Source: an uncultured Bacteroidales bacterium
GTDB lineage: Bacteria > Bacteroidota > Bacteroidia > Bacteroidales > Muribaculaceae
Length of the DNA: 35,536 nt
Reading direction: 5' to 3'
Assembly: GCA_900552315.1 (NCBI GenBank)
Contig: URZM01000005.1
Span: 1 to 35,536 of the forward strand
Below are positions 25,297 to 33,471 of this stretch, one piece after another (the stretch's first letter is position 1; every line of letters begins with the position of its first letter). The notes below the pieces were generated by a model. The model had not been told where the DNA came from. It saw only the letters and a list, made by a program, of their open reading frames with translations, and did not search any database. A program made the position numbers and the translations under genes.

Positions 25297-25845
25297 ATGA
25301 TTCAGGTTTCAGAACATGCAAATGCAATTTTTTCCTCTGTATGCTATCGGATTTCAGAGGCTTTGGTTGATCCGGGTGACAGGTGGGCGGGCTTCGAGGG
25401 AGTGCGAGGAGTGCTGCTCTCCCATGGGCACTTTGACCATATCTACGGGTTAAATGAGGTGCTTCGTCTTAACCCGGATGTCAAGGTATATGTAAACTCA
25501 TCCGGGAGAGAGATGCTGATGGATTCTAAAAAGAATTTATCGTATTATCACGGGACACCTTTTGTCTTCGACTGTCCAGATGCGATTTGTGTGGTTGAGG
25601 ACGGGGCGGAAATACGGATTGGGGATTGTTGTGCCCGGGCGGTGTACACTCCTGGGCATCACCCGAGCTGTGTGACGTGGATTATAGGCGACTGCGTGTT
25701 CTCGGGCGACTCTTACATACCCGGAACTAAGGTCGTGACCAATCTGCCGGGCGGCAGCAGGGGGGAGGCTTTGCGGTCTGTGGAGGTTGTCAGGGGGCTG
25801 GGGGCGCAGGGGCGAATCTTCCCTGGCCATAGGGTTTTCCATTGA
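25297..25845 (+). CDS. Metallo-beta-lactamase-fold hydrolase
   Basis: A 182-residue MBL-fold protein with all metal ligands in place: HGHFDH at 43-48, H121 in TPGHHPS, D138 in FSGDSY and H178 in FPGHR. It is small and resembles the glyoxalase II-type thioester hydrolase group. The last gene of the cassette, it may act as a thioesterase that edits or releases carrier-bound or CoA-bound acyl groups. Its substrate is unknown. ATG 25297 is preferred over a TTG two codons upstream. The 91 bp before it show no gene. Confidence 0.82.
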   Translation: MIQVSEHANAIFSSVCYRISEALVDPGDRWAGFEGVRGVLLSHGHFDHIYGLNEVLRLNPDVKVYVNSSGREMLMDSKKNLSYYHGTPFVFDCPDAICVVEDGAEIRIGDCCARAVYTPGHHPSCVTWIIGDCVFSGDSYIPGTKVVTNLPGGSRGEALRSVEVVRGLGAQGRIFPGHRVFH

Positions 25846-26054
25846 GGCGATATGCAGGCGTGATTATATGGATAATGATGGGGTGGGGGAATGTGAGCTT
25901 CGTGTTTAGGAAAAGTGCGGAAGCAGAATGGCAGGAAAAGGCTGGGCTTGGGTTGAAGGGCCTGGCCTTTGTTGTGTCTGTTTGTAAATGGTTTGGTTGC
26001 TTGGTGAAAGTTGCGGATTGGGTCCGCTGTGTTGAGGCAGGCGGTGGGGAGGGG

Positions 26055-26090
26055 TTTGCACAGGCGGGACTCCGGTTTTGCACAGGCGGG
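26055..26090 (+). repeat. 14-bp direct repeat upstream of the nuo promoter
   Basis: TTTGCACAGGCGGG occurs at 26055-26068 and 26077-26090, a spacing of 22 bp or about two DNA turns. The second copy ends 17 bases before the candidate -33 element. The spacing would place two bound protein molecules on the same face of the DNA. Confidence 0.75.
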
Positions 26091-26107
26091 GCAGGTTTGT
26101 GTTAAAA

Positions 26108-26141
26108 TTGTTTTTCATTTCAAAAAATTATATTAACTTTG
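26108..26141 (+). promoter_or_regulatory. Candidate promoter of the nuo operon
   Basis: TAACTTTG at 26134-26141 fits the Bacteroidota -7 box TAnnTTTG. A TTG at 26108-26110, followed by a T-run, lies 23 bases upstream and can serve as the -33 element. The AT-rich spacer contrasts with the GC-rich DNA before it. The expected start at about 26146-26150 leaves a leader of about 70 nt before nuoA. Confidence 0.65.
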
Positions 26142-26217
26142 CCCTCAGATTTCGGCGGGCATTTTTTGCCCCGAACCTTTCTGAAACGATATAAACAACT
26201 AATAGATAATTATTTAT

Positions 26218-26589
26218 ATGGACCTACTGTTAGGCATCAGCAATGGCGAGCTTGCGATTACGGCTGTAATCACGGGTCTCGGCCTCGTATTTGCTGCCCT
26301 TCTGATAGCCCGGCTTATTTCGCCACGTTCGTTTTCTGTGAAAAAATCGGAGCCTTACGAGTGCGGTATCCCGACTCGCGGCGATTCGATGTTGCAGTTC
26401 AAGGTTGGATATTATCTGTTCGCGATCTTGTTCCTGGTGTTTGACGTGGAGACTGTGTTCCTGTATCCTTGGGCTGTGGCGTGCAAGGCTCTGGGACCGG
26501 CGGGCCTGGTCAGCATAGCGGTGTTTATGTTCATATTGATTTTGGGCCTGGCTTACGCCTGGCGGAAAGGAGCTCTGAAATGGCAGTGA
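26218..26589 (+). CDS. nuoA: NADH-quinone oxidoreductase subunit A
   Basis: A 123-residue subunit with three hydrophobic helices and the SEPYECGIPTRGDSMLQFKVGYYLFAILFLVFDVETVFLYPWA core that is diagnostic of NuoA. The loop cysteine (YECG) and the FDVE acidic residues are present. It is part of the membrane arm of complex I near the quinone site. It is the first gene of the nuo operon and overlaps nuoB by 10 bases. Confidence 0.96.
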   Translation: MDLLLGISNGELAITAVITGLGLVFAALLIARLISPRSFSVKKSEPYECGIPTRGDSMLQFKVGYYLFAILFLVFDVETVFLYPWAVACKALGPAGLVSIAVFMFILILGLAYAWRKGALKWQ

Positions 26590-27197
26590 AGAATCCGCAT
26601 ATACGGAACATGCAGCATGAGGATTTCAAGGACAATGAGTATATCGAGTCCTTGGTCGAGGAGTTGAACGCCACCGGCGCGAATGTGGTGGTGGGCAAGC
26701 TGGACCAGCTTATCAACTGGGGGCGTGCCAATTCTCTGTGGCCTTTGTGTTTCGGCACGAGCTGCTGTGCCATCGAGTTCATGTGCCTTGGCGCGGCGCG
26801 TTATGACATGGCCCGCTATGGGGCGGAGGTGGCTCGCAATTCGCCTCGCCAGGCTGACTATATAATGGTGCAGGGCACCATAGTGCACAGGATGGCTCCG
26901 GTGCTGAGGCGCCTGTATGAGCAGCTGGCGGAGCCTCGCTATGTGATTGCTTGCGGCGGTTGCGCGGTGAGCGGCGGCCCGTTCAAGAATTCGTATTGCG
27001 TGCTGCCTGGGGTGGACAAGATCTTGCCGGTGGATGTGTATATACCGGGCTGTCCTCCGAGACCTGAGGCGATGTTCTACGGCTTGATGCAGCTGCAGAG
27101 GAAGATCAAGGTTCAGAAATTCTTCGGCGGGGCCAACCGCAAGGAGAAGATCGAGGATTTCTTCCGCAAGAACGCGAGCGAGGTAGGCAAGTATTAA
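26580..27197 (+). CDS. nuoB: NADH-quinone oxidoreductase subunit B
   Basis: A 205-residue subunit that carries the terminal iron-sulfur cluster N2. The four ligands are visible: C62 and C63 in FGTSCCAIE, C128 in CGGCAVSGG and C158 in PGCPPRPE. It passes electrons to quinone at the interface with NuoD. The frame stays open upstream inside nuoA; ATG 26580 gives the normal N-terminus. The C-terminal extension after about 170 is basic. Confidence 0.96.
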   Translation: MAVKNPHIRNMQHEDFKDNEYIESLVEELNATGANVVVGKLDQLINWGRANSLWPLCFGTSCCAIEFMCLGAARYDMARYGAEVARNSPRQADYIMVQGTIVHRMAPVLRRLYEQLAEPRYVIACGGCAVSGGPFKNSYCVLPGVDKILPVDVYIPGCPPRPEAMFYGLMQLQRKIKVQKFFGGANRKEKIEDFFRKNASEVGKY

Positions 27198-27229
27198 TCA
27201 AGTTAAGCTTTTTCACCATTCAACTATAT

Positions 27230-28861
27230 ATGGCTAATCTTCAAGAGAGAATCAGCAAGATATGTCCGTCGGCCACTTTCGAGGAGGCTCAGACGCTTTT
27301 GGTGAGCGTGCCGGACAAGGATTGGCGTACTTTGGCGAAGGCCCTGAAGGAGGACCGTGACCTGGATTTCGATGTCTTGTCGGCTGTGATCGGCATGGAC
27401 TGGAAGGAGACTCTGGGCGTTGTGTATTATTTCACGTCTACGTCTCATGACTGGCGCATGATAAGCGTGAGGGTCGAGGTGGCCGACAGGGAGCAGCCTC
27501 GCATACATTCGGTGGCTGACCTGTGGAAGGTCGCCAATTTCCAGGAGCGTGAGGTTTATGATTTCTATGGCATAGAGTTTATAGGCCATCCTGACATGCG
27601 CAGGTTCTTCTTGCGCAATGACTGGGTGGGCTTCCCTCTGCGCAAGGATTATGACGCCGATCCGAAGCTGAATCCTATCCGTATGGAGGATGAGGAGAAT
27701 GAGGATGACACGTATACCCTTCAGGAGCAGCCGGACGGCACGGTGCGCAAGGTGAAGGGGAAGGTGTTCGATGATGGCGACTATGTGGTGAACATAGGCC
27801 CTCAGCATCCGTCTACGCATGGCGTGATGCGTTTCCGCGCGGCGATAGACGGGGAGACGGTGAAGAAGGTGGATGTTGTCTCGGGCTATATACATCGCGG
27901 CATCGAGAAGCTGAGCGAGGGCCTGACGTATCCGCAGACGCTCCATTTCACGGACCGCATGGATTATATGAGCGCCCACATGAACCGGCATTGCCTGTGC
28001 ATGGCCATTGAGAAGGCGATGGGCATTGAGGTGCCTGAGCGCGCGCAGGTCATCCGCACGATGATGGATGAGCTGATGCGTATATCGTCGCATCTGCTGG
28101 CTTTCGGGTGTACGTCCATGGACATGGGCGCCACGACGTGTTTCTTCTATGGATTCCGTGAGCGCGAGATGGTGCTTGACATTTTCGAGAAGACTTGCGG
28201 GGCGCGCATGAGCATGAATTATAATGTGATAGGCGGTGTCATCGCTGACCTGCATCCTGATTTCGTGAAGGACGTGAAGGAGCTTTGCGCCATCATGCCT
28301 GAGAGGCTGAGGGAGTATCACAAGGTGTTCTCGGGCAATATCATCGCCAAGAATCGTATGGTGGGCGTGGGTATGCTCTCGAAGGAGGATGCCGTGAATT
28401 ATGACATAACCGGTCCGTCGGGTCGCGGTTCGAACTGGAGCTGCGACACGCGCAAGAAGCATCCGTACGCATGTTATGCGGATGTGGAGTTCGACGAGGT
28501 GCTGGAGACGGGTTGCGACAGCTATGCGCGCTATATGGTGCGTATGCGTGAGATCGAGGAGAGTGTGCGTATCCTGGAGCAGCTTGTGGACAGGATTCCG
28601 GAGGGTCCGATACGCGCGCAGGTGCCTAAGATCGTGAAGCTGCCTGCGGGGCGTTGGTACCAGCAGGTGGAGGCGAGTCGCGGTGCTTTCGGCGTGTATA
28701 TAGAGAGCACTGGCGAGAAGACTCCTTATCGCCTTCATTTCCAGAGTCCTTGCTTCAACCTGGTGGGTGTCATGAACCTTACTTGCAAGGGCAATATGAT
28801 CGCTGACCTGATAGTGATCGGGGCGGCTCTTGATTTCGTGATTCCTGACATAGACAGATAA
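27230..28861 (+). CDS. nuoCD: Fused NADH-quinone oxidoreductase subunit C/D
   Basis: A 543-residue fusion. NuoC occupies about 1-145, ending in VANFQEREVYDFYGIEFIGHPDMRRFFL. An acidic linker of about 30 residues follows, and NuoD starts near 182 with VVNIGPQHPSTHGVMRF. The quinone-site signature SGYIHRGIEKLSEG and the C-terminal GVMNLTCKGNMIADLIVIGAALDFVIPDIDR are intact. Fusion of C and D is usual in Bacteroidales and gammaproteobacteria. It forms the connecting module of complex I. A 147-bp non-coding gap follows before nuoH. Confidence 0.96.
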   Translation: MANLQERISKICPSATFEEAQTLLVSVPDKDWRTLAKALKEDRDLDFDVLSAVIGMDWKETLGVVYYFTSTSHDWRMISVRVEVADREQPRIHSVADLWKVANFQEREVYDFYGIEFIGHPDMRRFFLRNDWVGFPLRKDYDADPKLNPIRMEDEENEDDTYTLQEQPDGTVRKVKGKVFDDGDYVVNIGPQHPSTHGVMRFRAAIDGETVKKVDVVSGYIHRGIEKLSEGLTYPQTLHFTDRMDYMSAHMNRHCLCMAIEKAMGIEVPERAQVIRTMMDELMRISSHLLAFGCTSMDMGATTCFFYGFREREMVLDIFEKTCGARMSMNYNVIGGVIADLHPDFVKDVKELCAIMPERLREYHKVFSGNIIAKNRMVGVGMLSKEDAVNYDITGPSGRGSNWSCDTRKKHPYACYADVEFDEVLETGCDSYARYMVRMREIEESVRILEQLVDRIPEGPIRAQVPKIVKLPAGRWYQQVEASRGAFGVYIESTGEKTPYRLHFQSPCFNLVGVMNLTCKGNMIADLIVIGAALDFVIPDIDR

Positions 28862-29008
28862 TAGAGGACAGGGACCTGAGTCTGATACCGGATAGAATAT
28901 ACCAGCAGTGGCCGTGCGGGCCCTGGAAGACATATCGGGAGAGTCGGACAGAGGGTGTGTCCAGAGAGGAATATATCCAACTTAATATCAACAGTTATCA
29001 AAGAAATT

Positions 29009-30085
29009 ATGTTTGATTTCAGCGTAGTAACCAACTGGATTAACAATCTGCTCCTGAGCTTTATGCCCGAGTGGGCCGCAGTGCTTGTGGAGTGTATCCT
29101 GATAGGTGTCTGTGTGCTTGGCGCATACACTGTCCTGGCTCTTTTCTATATCCTGTATGAACGCAAGCTGTGCGCCTGGTTCCAGTGTCGTCTCGGCCCT
29201 ATGCGTGTGGGCAAGTGGGGCCTTCTGCAGGTGTTCGCGGACATGTTCAAGATCCTTATCAAGGAGCTTATCCCGCTGAAGGGGACTGACAAGTTCCTTT
29301 TCAAACTCGCCCCGTACCTTATAATAGCTTCGTCGGTGACGATGCTGGCGTGTCTGCCGTGGGGCAAGGGAATGCAGATAATCAATTACAATATCGGCAT
29401 TTTCTTCATCCTGGCGGTCAGCTCCGTAGGTATCCTCGGCATCTTGCTCGCCGGCTGGGCCTCTAACAACAAGTATACGCTCATCGGCGCCATGCGTTCC
29501 GGCGCGCAGATGATAAGCTATGAGCTTTCGCTCGGCATAGCCATCATAACGATGGTGCTTTTCGCCGGCACGATGAACATAACTGAAATAGTGGAGGAGC
29601 AGACTCGCGGGTGGTTCATCTTCACGGGACATATCCCGGCCATTATCGCGTGTCTTATCTATGTCATAGCCGCCACGGCGGAGACGAACCGCGGGCCTTT
29701 CGACCTTCCGGAGGCTGAGCATGAGCTTACCGCAGGTTATCATACGGAGTACTCCGGTATCCATTTCGGTTTCTTCTATCTGGCTGAGTACCTTAACCTT
29801 TTCATAGTGTCGGGCATATGCTCGCTGATGTTCTTGGGTGGTTGGATGCCTTTCTATGTCAACGGGTGGGACGGCTTCAACGCCATCATGGATTACATTC
29901 CCGGCATAGTGTGGTTCGTAGGCAAGGCGTTCTTCATCTCGTTCGTGATAATCTGGTTCAAGTGGACTTTCCCGCGCGTGCGTATCGACCAGATGCTTGC
30001 TTTCGAGTGGAAATATCTGATGCCTATCTCTTTGGCGAACCTTGTGCTTATGGCTTTGTGCACGACCATGGGATGGCATTTCTAA
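29009..30085 (+). CDS. nuoH: NADH-quinone oxidoreductase subunit H
   Basis: A 358-residue membrane subunit with about eight to nine helices. The family landmarks are ERKLCAWFQCRLGPMRVGKWGLLQVFADMFKIL, SYELSLGI and ETNRGPFDLPEAEHELTAGYHTEYSG, the last being the quinone-entry loop. It anchors the peripheral arm to the membrane arm. ATG 29009 is chosen over a longer open frame from 28955. In other Bacteroidales nuoH is followed by nuoI, J, K, L, M and N; here the next gene is atpD, 74 bp on. Confidence 0.95.
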   Translation: MFDFSVVTNWINNLLLSFMPEWAAVLVECILIGVCVLGAYTVLALFYILYERKLCAWFQCRLGPMRVGKWGLLQVFADMFKILIKELIPLKGTDKFLFKLAPYLIIASSVTMLACLPWGKGMQIINYNIGIFFILAVSSVGILGILLAGWASNNKYTLIGAMRSGAQMISYELSLGIAIITMVLFAGTMNITEIVEEQTRGWFIFTGHIPAIIACLIYVIAATAETNRGPFDLPEAEHELTAGYHTEYSGIHFGFFYLAEYLNLFIVSGICSLMFLGGWMPFYVNGWDGFNAIMDYIPGIVWFVGKAFFISFVIIWFKWTFPRVRIDQMLAFEWKYLMPISLANLVLMALCTTMGWHF

Positions 30086-30159
30086 TCTCGGGCGTGACCC
30101 CTGACCCTAATATCATACATAAGAAATATTAACACGAAAAATCATATCCAGACAAATTT

Positions 30160-31662
30160 ATGAGCGCTAAATTCGGCACAGTGACTCAGGTTATCGGCCC
30201 TGTCATCGATGTCTCCTTCGAGGGTGGCAAGGACAATATCCCACCTATTTACTCGGCTCTCAAGGTTGAGCGCGAGAATGGCGAAACACTTATACTCGAG
30301 GTCGAGCAGCATATCGGCGAGGACACCGTGCGCTGTGTGGCCATGGAGAGCACGGACGGCATCCGTCGAGGCGTGCATGTAGAAAACCTCGGCCATCCCA
30401 TCTCTGTGCCGACCGGTGACCAGGTGAAGGGACGCCTTCTCAATGTGATAGGCGAGCCTATAGACAGGCTTCCCGAGCTCAAGCGTGAGGAGATGCGCCC
30501 CATACATCAGCCGGCTCCCGCGTTTGACGACCTTGCCATCTCTACCGAGATACTGTTTACGGGTATCAAGGTGATTGACCTTCTTGAACCGTATTCCAAG
30601 GGTGGAAAGATCGGTCTGTTCGGTGGTGCCGGTGTGGGCAAGACTGTGCTCATCATGGAGCTTATAAACAATATCGCGAAGGGTCACAACGGTTTCTCCG
30701 TGTTTACCGGCGTGGGCGAGCGTACCCGCGAGGGTAATGACCTCCTTCGCGAGATGATAGAGAGCGGCGTTATCCGTTACGGAGAGAAATTCAAGGAGGG
30801 CATGGCCAAGGGTGAGTGGAATATCCACGACGTGGACATGAAGGAGGTCAACAATTCTCAGAGCACTCTCGTGTTCGGACAGATGAACGAACCTCCAGGC
30901 GCACGTCTTCGTGTGGCCCTTTCGGGACTTACGGTGGCCGAGCAGTTCCGCGACCAGGATGGTGGCGGCAAGGATGTGCTTCTCTTCATAGACAACATAT
31001 TCCGATTCACGCAGGCCGGTTCCGAGGTGTCCGCCCTTTTGGGACGTATGCCTTCGGCTGTGGGTTACCAGCCTACTCTGGCCTCCGAGATGGGTATCCT
31101 TCAGGAGCGAATCACCTCTACGAAGCAGGGCTCCATCACCTCGGTACAGGCTATCTATGTGCCGGCCGACGACTTGACGGACCCGGCGCCTGCCACAACT
31201 TTCTCCTTCTTGGATGCAACAACCGTGCTTTCCCGCAAGATTTCGGAGCTTGGTATCTATCCGGCGGTAGACCCGCTCGAGTCCACATCCCGCATACTTG
31301 ACCCCAATGTGATAGGGGAGGAGCATTATACTGTGGCGCAGCAGGTGAAGCAGCTTCTCCAGAAATACAACGAACTTCAGGACATCATAGCCATTCTCGG
31401 TGTGGATGAGCTGGGCGATGATGACAAGCTTGTGGTGGCTCGTGCCCGACGCGCCCAGCGTTATCTGTCGCAGCCGTTCCATGTCGCAGAGCAGTTCACC
31501 GGTCTTCCCGGCGTCATGGTACCTCTGTCCGAGACTATCCGTGGTTTCAAGATGATTCTCAGCGGAGAGATGGATGAGTATCCTGAGCAGGCGTTCCTCA
31601 ATGTCGGCACGATTGACGAGGCTATCGCCAAGGGCAAGAAGATGCTCGAGGAGGTAAAATAA
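30160..31662 (+). CDS. atpD: ATP synthase F1 subunit beta
   Basis: A 500-residue catalytic subunit. The Walker A motif GGAGVGKT is at 155-162, GERTREGNDL at about 188-197, and the Walker B aspartate is in DVLLFIDNIFRFTQAGSEVSALLGRMPSAVGYQPTL. Length and sequence are normal. As in Bacteroidetes generally, atpD and atpC head the operon. It follows nuoH after 74 bp with no TAnnTTTG box in between, so transcription from the nuo side is possible. Confidence 0.97.
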   Translation: MSAKFGTVTQVIGPVIDVSFEGGKDNIPPIYSALKVERENGETLILEVEQHIGEDTVRCVAMESTDGIRRGVHVENLGHPISVPTGDQVKGRLLNVIGEPIDRLPELKREEMRPIHQPAPAFDDLAISTEILFTGIKVIDLLEPYSKGGKIGLFGGAGVGKTVLIMELINNIAKGHNGFSVFTGVGERTREGNDLLREMIESGVIRYGEKFKEGMAKGEWNIHDVDMKEVNNSQSTLVFGQMNEPPGARLRVALSGLTVAEQFRDQDGGGKDVLLFIDNIFRFTQAGSEVSALLGRMPSAVGYQPTLASEMGILQERITSTKQGSITSVQAIYVPADDLTDPAPATTFSFLDATTVLSRKISELGIYPAVDPLESTSRILDPNVIGEEHYTVAQQVKQLLQKYNELQDIIAILGVDELGDDDKLVVARARRAQRYLSQPFHVAEQFTGLPGVMVPLSETIRGFKMILSGEMDEYPEQAFLNVGTIDEAIAKGKKMLEEVK

Positions 31663-31784
31663 ACTTTGTCCGAGGCTTGTGCGCGGACTCCGCGTGCCTG
31701 TGAAAATATGATGACAGGCGAAGCCATGTAGGACAGAACAGAATTGAGTAAAGATTTAAACGAAGATATCTAATATTCCGACTT
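31663..31784. other. Spacer between atpD and atpC with two small hairpins
   Basis: CGCGG/CCGCG (31682-31694, 3-nt loop) and GCCTGT/ACAGGC (31696-31719, 12-nt loop) stand side by side. No T-run follows. They could slow or process the transcript between the beta and epsilon genes. No gene is seen in these 122 bp. Confidence 0.5.
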
Positions 31785-32021
31785 ATGAGACTTGACATCA
31801 TATCAGCCGAACAGGTCCTTTTCCAGGGTGAGGTCACGATGGTGACGCTGCCTGGCGAACTCGGCTCTTTCACCGTGCTGAAGAATCACGCATCGTTGAT
31901 TTCGGTGCTCGTGCCCGGCAAGGTGTATTATACCGACGTCAATGGTGCGGAGCACAGCGTTGAGGTCAAGGGCGGAATCGCCGATATCGATAATAATGTG
32001 GTCTCTGTCTGCATATATTGA
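31785..32021 (+). CDS. atpC: ATP synthase F1 subunit epsilon, short form
   Basis: A 78-residue protein that matches the N-terminal beta-sandwich of epsilon (MRLDIISAEQVLFQGEVTMVTLPGELGSFTVLKNHASLI, then VKGGIADIDNNVVSV). The C-terminal two-helix regulatory domain of longer homologues (about 130-140 residues) is missing. Short AtpC is, to my knowledge, usual in Bacteroidales. If so, inhibition of ATP hydrolysis by the epsilon helices is not possible here. It ends 10 bases before atpB. Confidence 0.92.
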   Translation: MRLDIISAEQVLFQGEVTMVTLPGELGSFTVLKNHASLISVLVPGKVYYTDVNGAEHSVEVKGGIADIDNNVVSVCIY

Positions 32022-32031
32022 TTTACCCCCG

Positions 32032-33360
32032 ATGAGCAAATTGATTGATAGAATATTACCAGTGCTGCTTCTGCTCCTGATGGCGACGCCCGCTGTGGCG
32101 AGCGCCGAGGAGGAGAAGAAGGACATGGATGTGAAGGAGATAATCTTCGAGCATCTGGGCGACGGCTACGGCTGGGAGGCGCCGTTCGTGCATGAATACC
32201 GGATTCCTCTTCCCGTCATAGTGCGTGCGCAGGACGGCAGTTGGCATTCGTTCTCTTCCGCACGGCTCACGGAGCTTGTGGTGGAGAAGAACGAGACGAC
32301 CGGCAAGGAGGAGCATCATCTGAAGCCTGTGCCTGTAACCATCGAGAAGGACGGCAAGACATACACGTTCATACTTTCGACATCGGAAGACCATAAGAAC
32401 AAGGTGGTGGAGCTGTTGCCTCTGTCTGACAAGGAGGGTCGTGAGGTGGCGTTCAAGGCTGACTCGATATCCAAGGCTGACGGAGTGGAGATGGTCAATG
32501 TCAAGGTGCCCGGATATGTAAACAGGGACGGCCGGTTCTATACCGAGTACAAGCCTTTCGACATCTCTATCACCAAGAATGTGTTGGCCCTTTTTATCTC
32601 TGCGATTGTGGTCACACTCATGATGATGTGTGTGGTGCGCTGGTACAGGAAGCATGGCATGAAGGCTCCACGCAGGGGAAACGGCTTCCTTGAGATGCTT
32701 GTGGAGTTTGTCTATGACGGCGTGATAAAGAGCACATTGGGCAAGAACGCTCCCAGATTCGCTCCTTATCTGCTCACGGCATTCTTCTTCATCTTGGTTA
32801 TGAACCTGTTGGGTCTTATAGTGATTTTTCCCGGCGGCGCCAATCTTACGGGCAACATCGCTATAACGCTCGTAATGGCCGTACTCACGTTTATCGTAAC
32901 CAATGTAAAGGGCAACAAGCATTATTGGAAGGAAATATTCTGGCCTGACGTACCCATCTGGCTCAAGTGCCCGCTTCCCATCATGCAGTTCATAGAGGTG
33001 TTCGGCATTTTCACGAAGCCTGCGGCACTCTGCGTGCGTCTGTTCGCCAACATGATGGGTGGCCATATGATAGTCATCACGCTTGTGCTGTTGATTTTCA
33101 TCTTTGGCGCGTTCGGCATGGCGGCTGTAGGCGGCGTGACGGTAGTCTCCATCATCTTCACCATCTTCATGCTCGCTCTTGACGTGCTTGTAAGTTTTAT
33201 ACAGGCATACGTGTTCACGATGCTGTCCACGATATTCATATCGCTGGCCCAGGAGGAGGGACATGGCGAGGCCGCCCATCACGAGACCGAGGATGAAAAG
33301 GAGGCCGAGGAGGCTGTCTCGAATGTGATAAGCGGCGTGACGACAGTGCCTGAAAAATAA
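32032..33360 (+). CDS. atpB: ATP synthase F0 subunit a, with N-terminal signal and extension
   Basis: A 442-residue subunit, far longer than the about 270 of E. coli. Residues 1-25 look like a signal peptide (VLLLLLMATPAVASA). A hydrophilic domain of about 150 residues follows, likely periplasmic, then the membrane part from about 180. The essential arginine is R336 in LCVRLFANMMGGHM. The C-terminal tail is acidic with several His residues. The extension is typical of Bacteroidota AtpB. ATG 32032 is preferred to an upstream GTG-started frame, because it directly precedes the signal peptide. Confidence 0.94.
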   Translation: MSKLIDRILPVLLLLLMATPAVASAEEEKKDMDVKEIIFEHLGDGYGWEAPFVHEYRIPLPVIVRAQDGSWHSFSSARLTELVVEKNETTGKEEHHLKPVPVTIEKDGKTYTFILSTSEDHKNKVVELLPLSDKEGREVAFKADSISKADGVEMVNVKVPGYVNRDGRFYTEYKPFDISITKNVLALFISAIVVTLMMMCVVRWYRKHGMKAPRRGNGFLEMLVEFVYDGVIKSTLGKNAPRFAPYLLTAFFFILVMNLLGLIVIFPGGANLTGNIAITLVMAVLTFIVTNVKGNKHYWKEIFWPDVPIWLKCPLPIMQFIEVFGIFTKPAALCVRLFANMMGGHMIVITLVLLIFIFGAFGMAAVGGVTVVSIIFTIFMLALDVLVSFIQAYVFTMLSTIFISLAQEEGHGEAAHHETEDEKEAEEAVSNVISGVTTVPEK

Positions 33361-33373
33361 TCTGAACGTGTTT

Positions 33374-33403
33374 ATGACCCAAGGTTATCGCTGAACGGGT
33401 CAT
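33374..33403 (+). other. Hairpin upstream of atpE
   Basis: ATGACCC (33374-33380) pairs with GGGTCAT (33397-33403) around a 16-nt loop, in the 111-bp gap between atpB and atpE. No T-run follows, so it is not a standard terminator. It could protect or process the atpE transcript, whose product is needed in many copies. Confidence 0.5.
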
Positions 33404-33471
33404 GTTATTCCTGATACGACTCTCTGCTCGATAAAAGTGAAAATAATTATTAACTATAAAAACCTACAACT

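Larger units (their letters stand above)
25846..26217. other. Intergenic region between the cassette and the nuo operon
   Basis: About 370 bp without a convincing gene. A + strand open frame at 25842-26105 has an ATG-less start and unusual composition and is not called. The region holds a 14-bp direct repeat (26055-26090) and the promoter-like sequence of nuoA (26108-26141). I see no clear terminator for the upstream operon. Confidence 0.65.

Noticed and set aside
25842..26105. 87-codon + strand open frame after the MBL-fold gene
   Set aside because: No ATG at its start, overlaps the preceding stop, includes a direct repeat, and the GC-rich composition alone can keep the frame open.
27224..28933. 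569-codon open frame on the - strand opposite nuoCD
   Set aside because: Shadow of nuoCD; the translation is His/Arg/Leu-rich with no recognisable motif.
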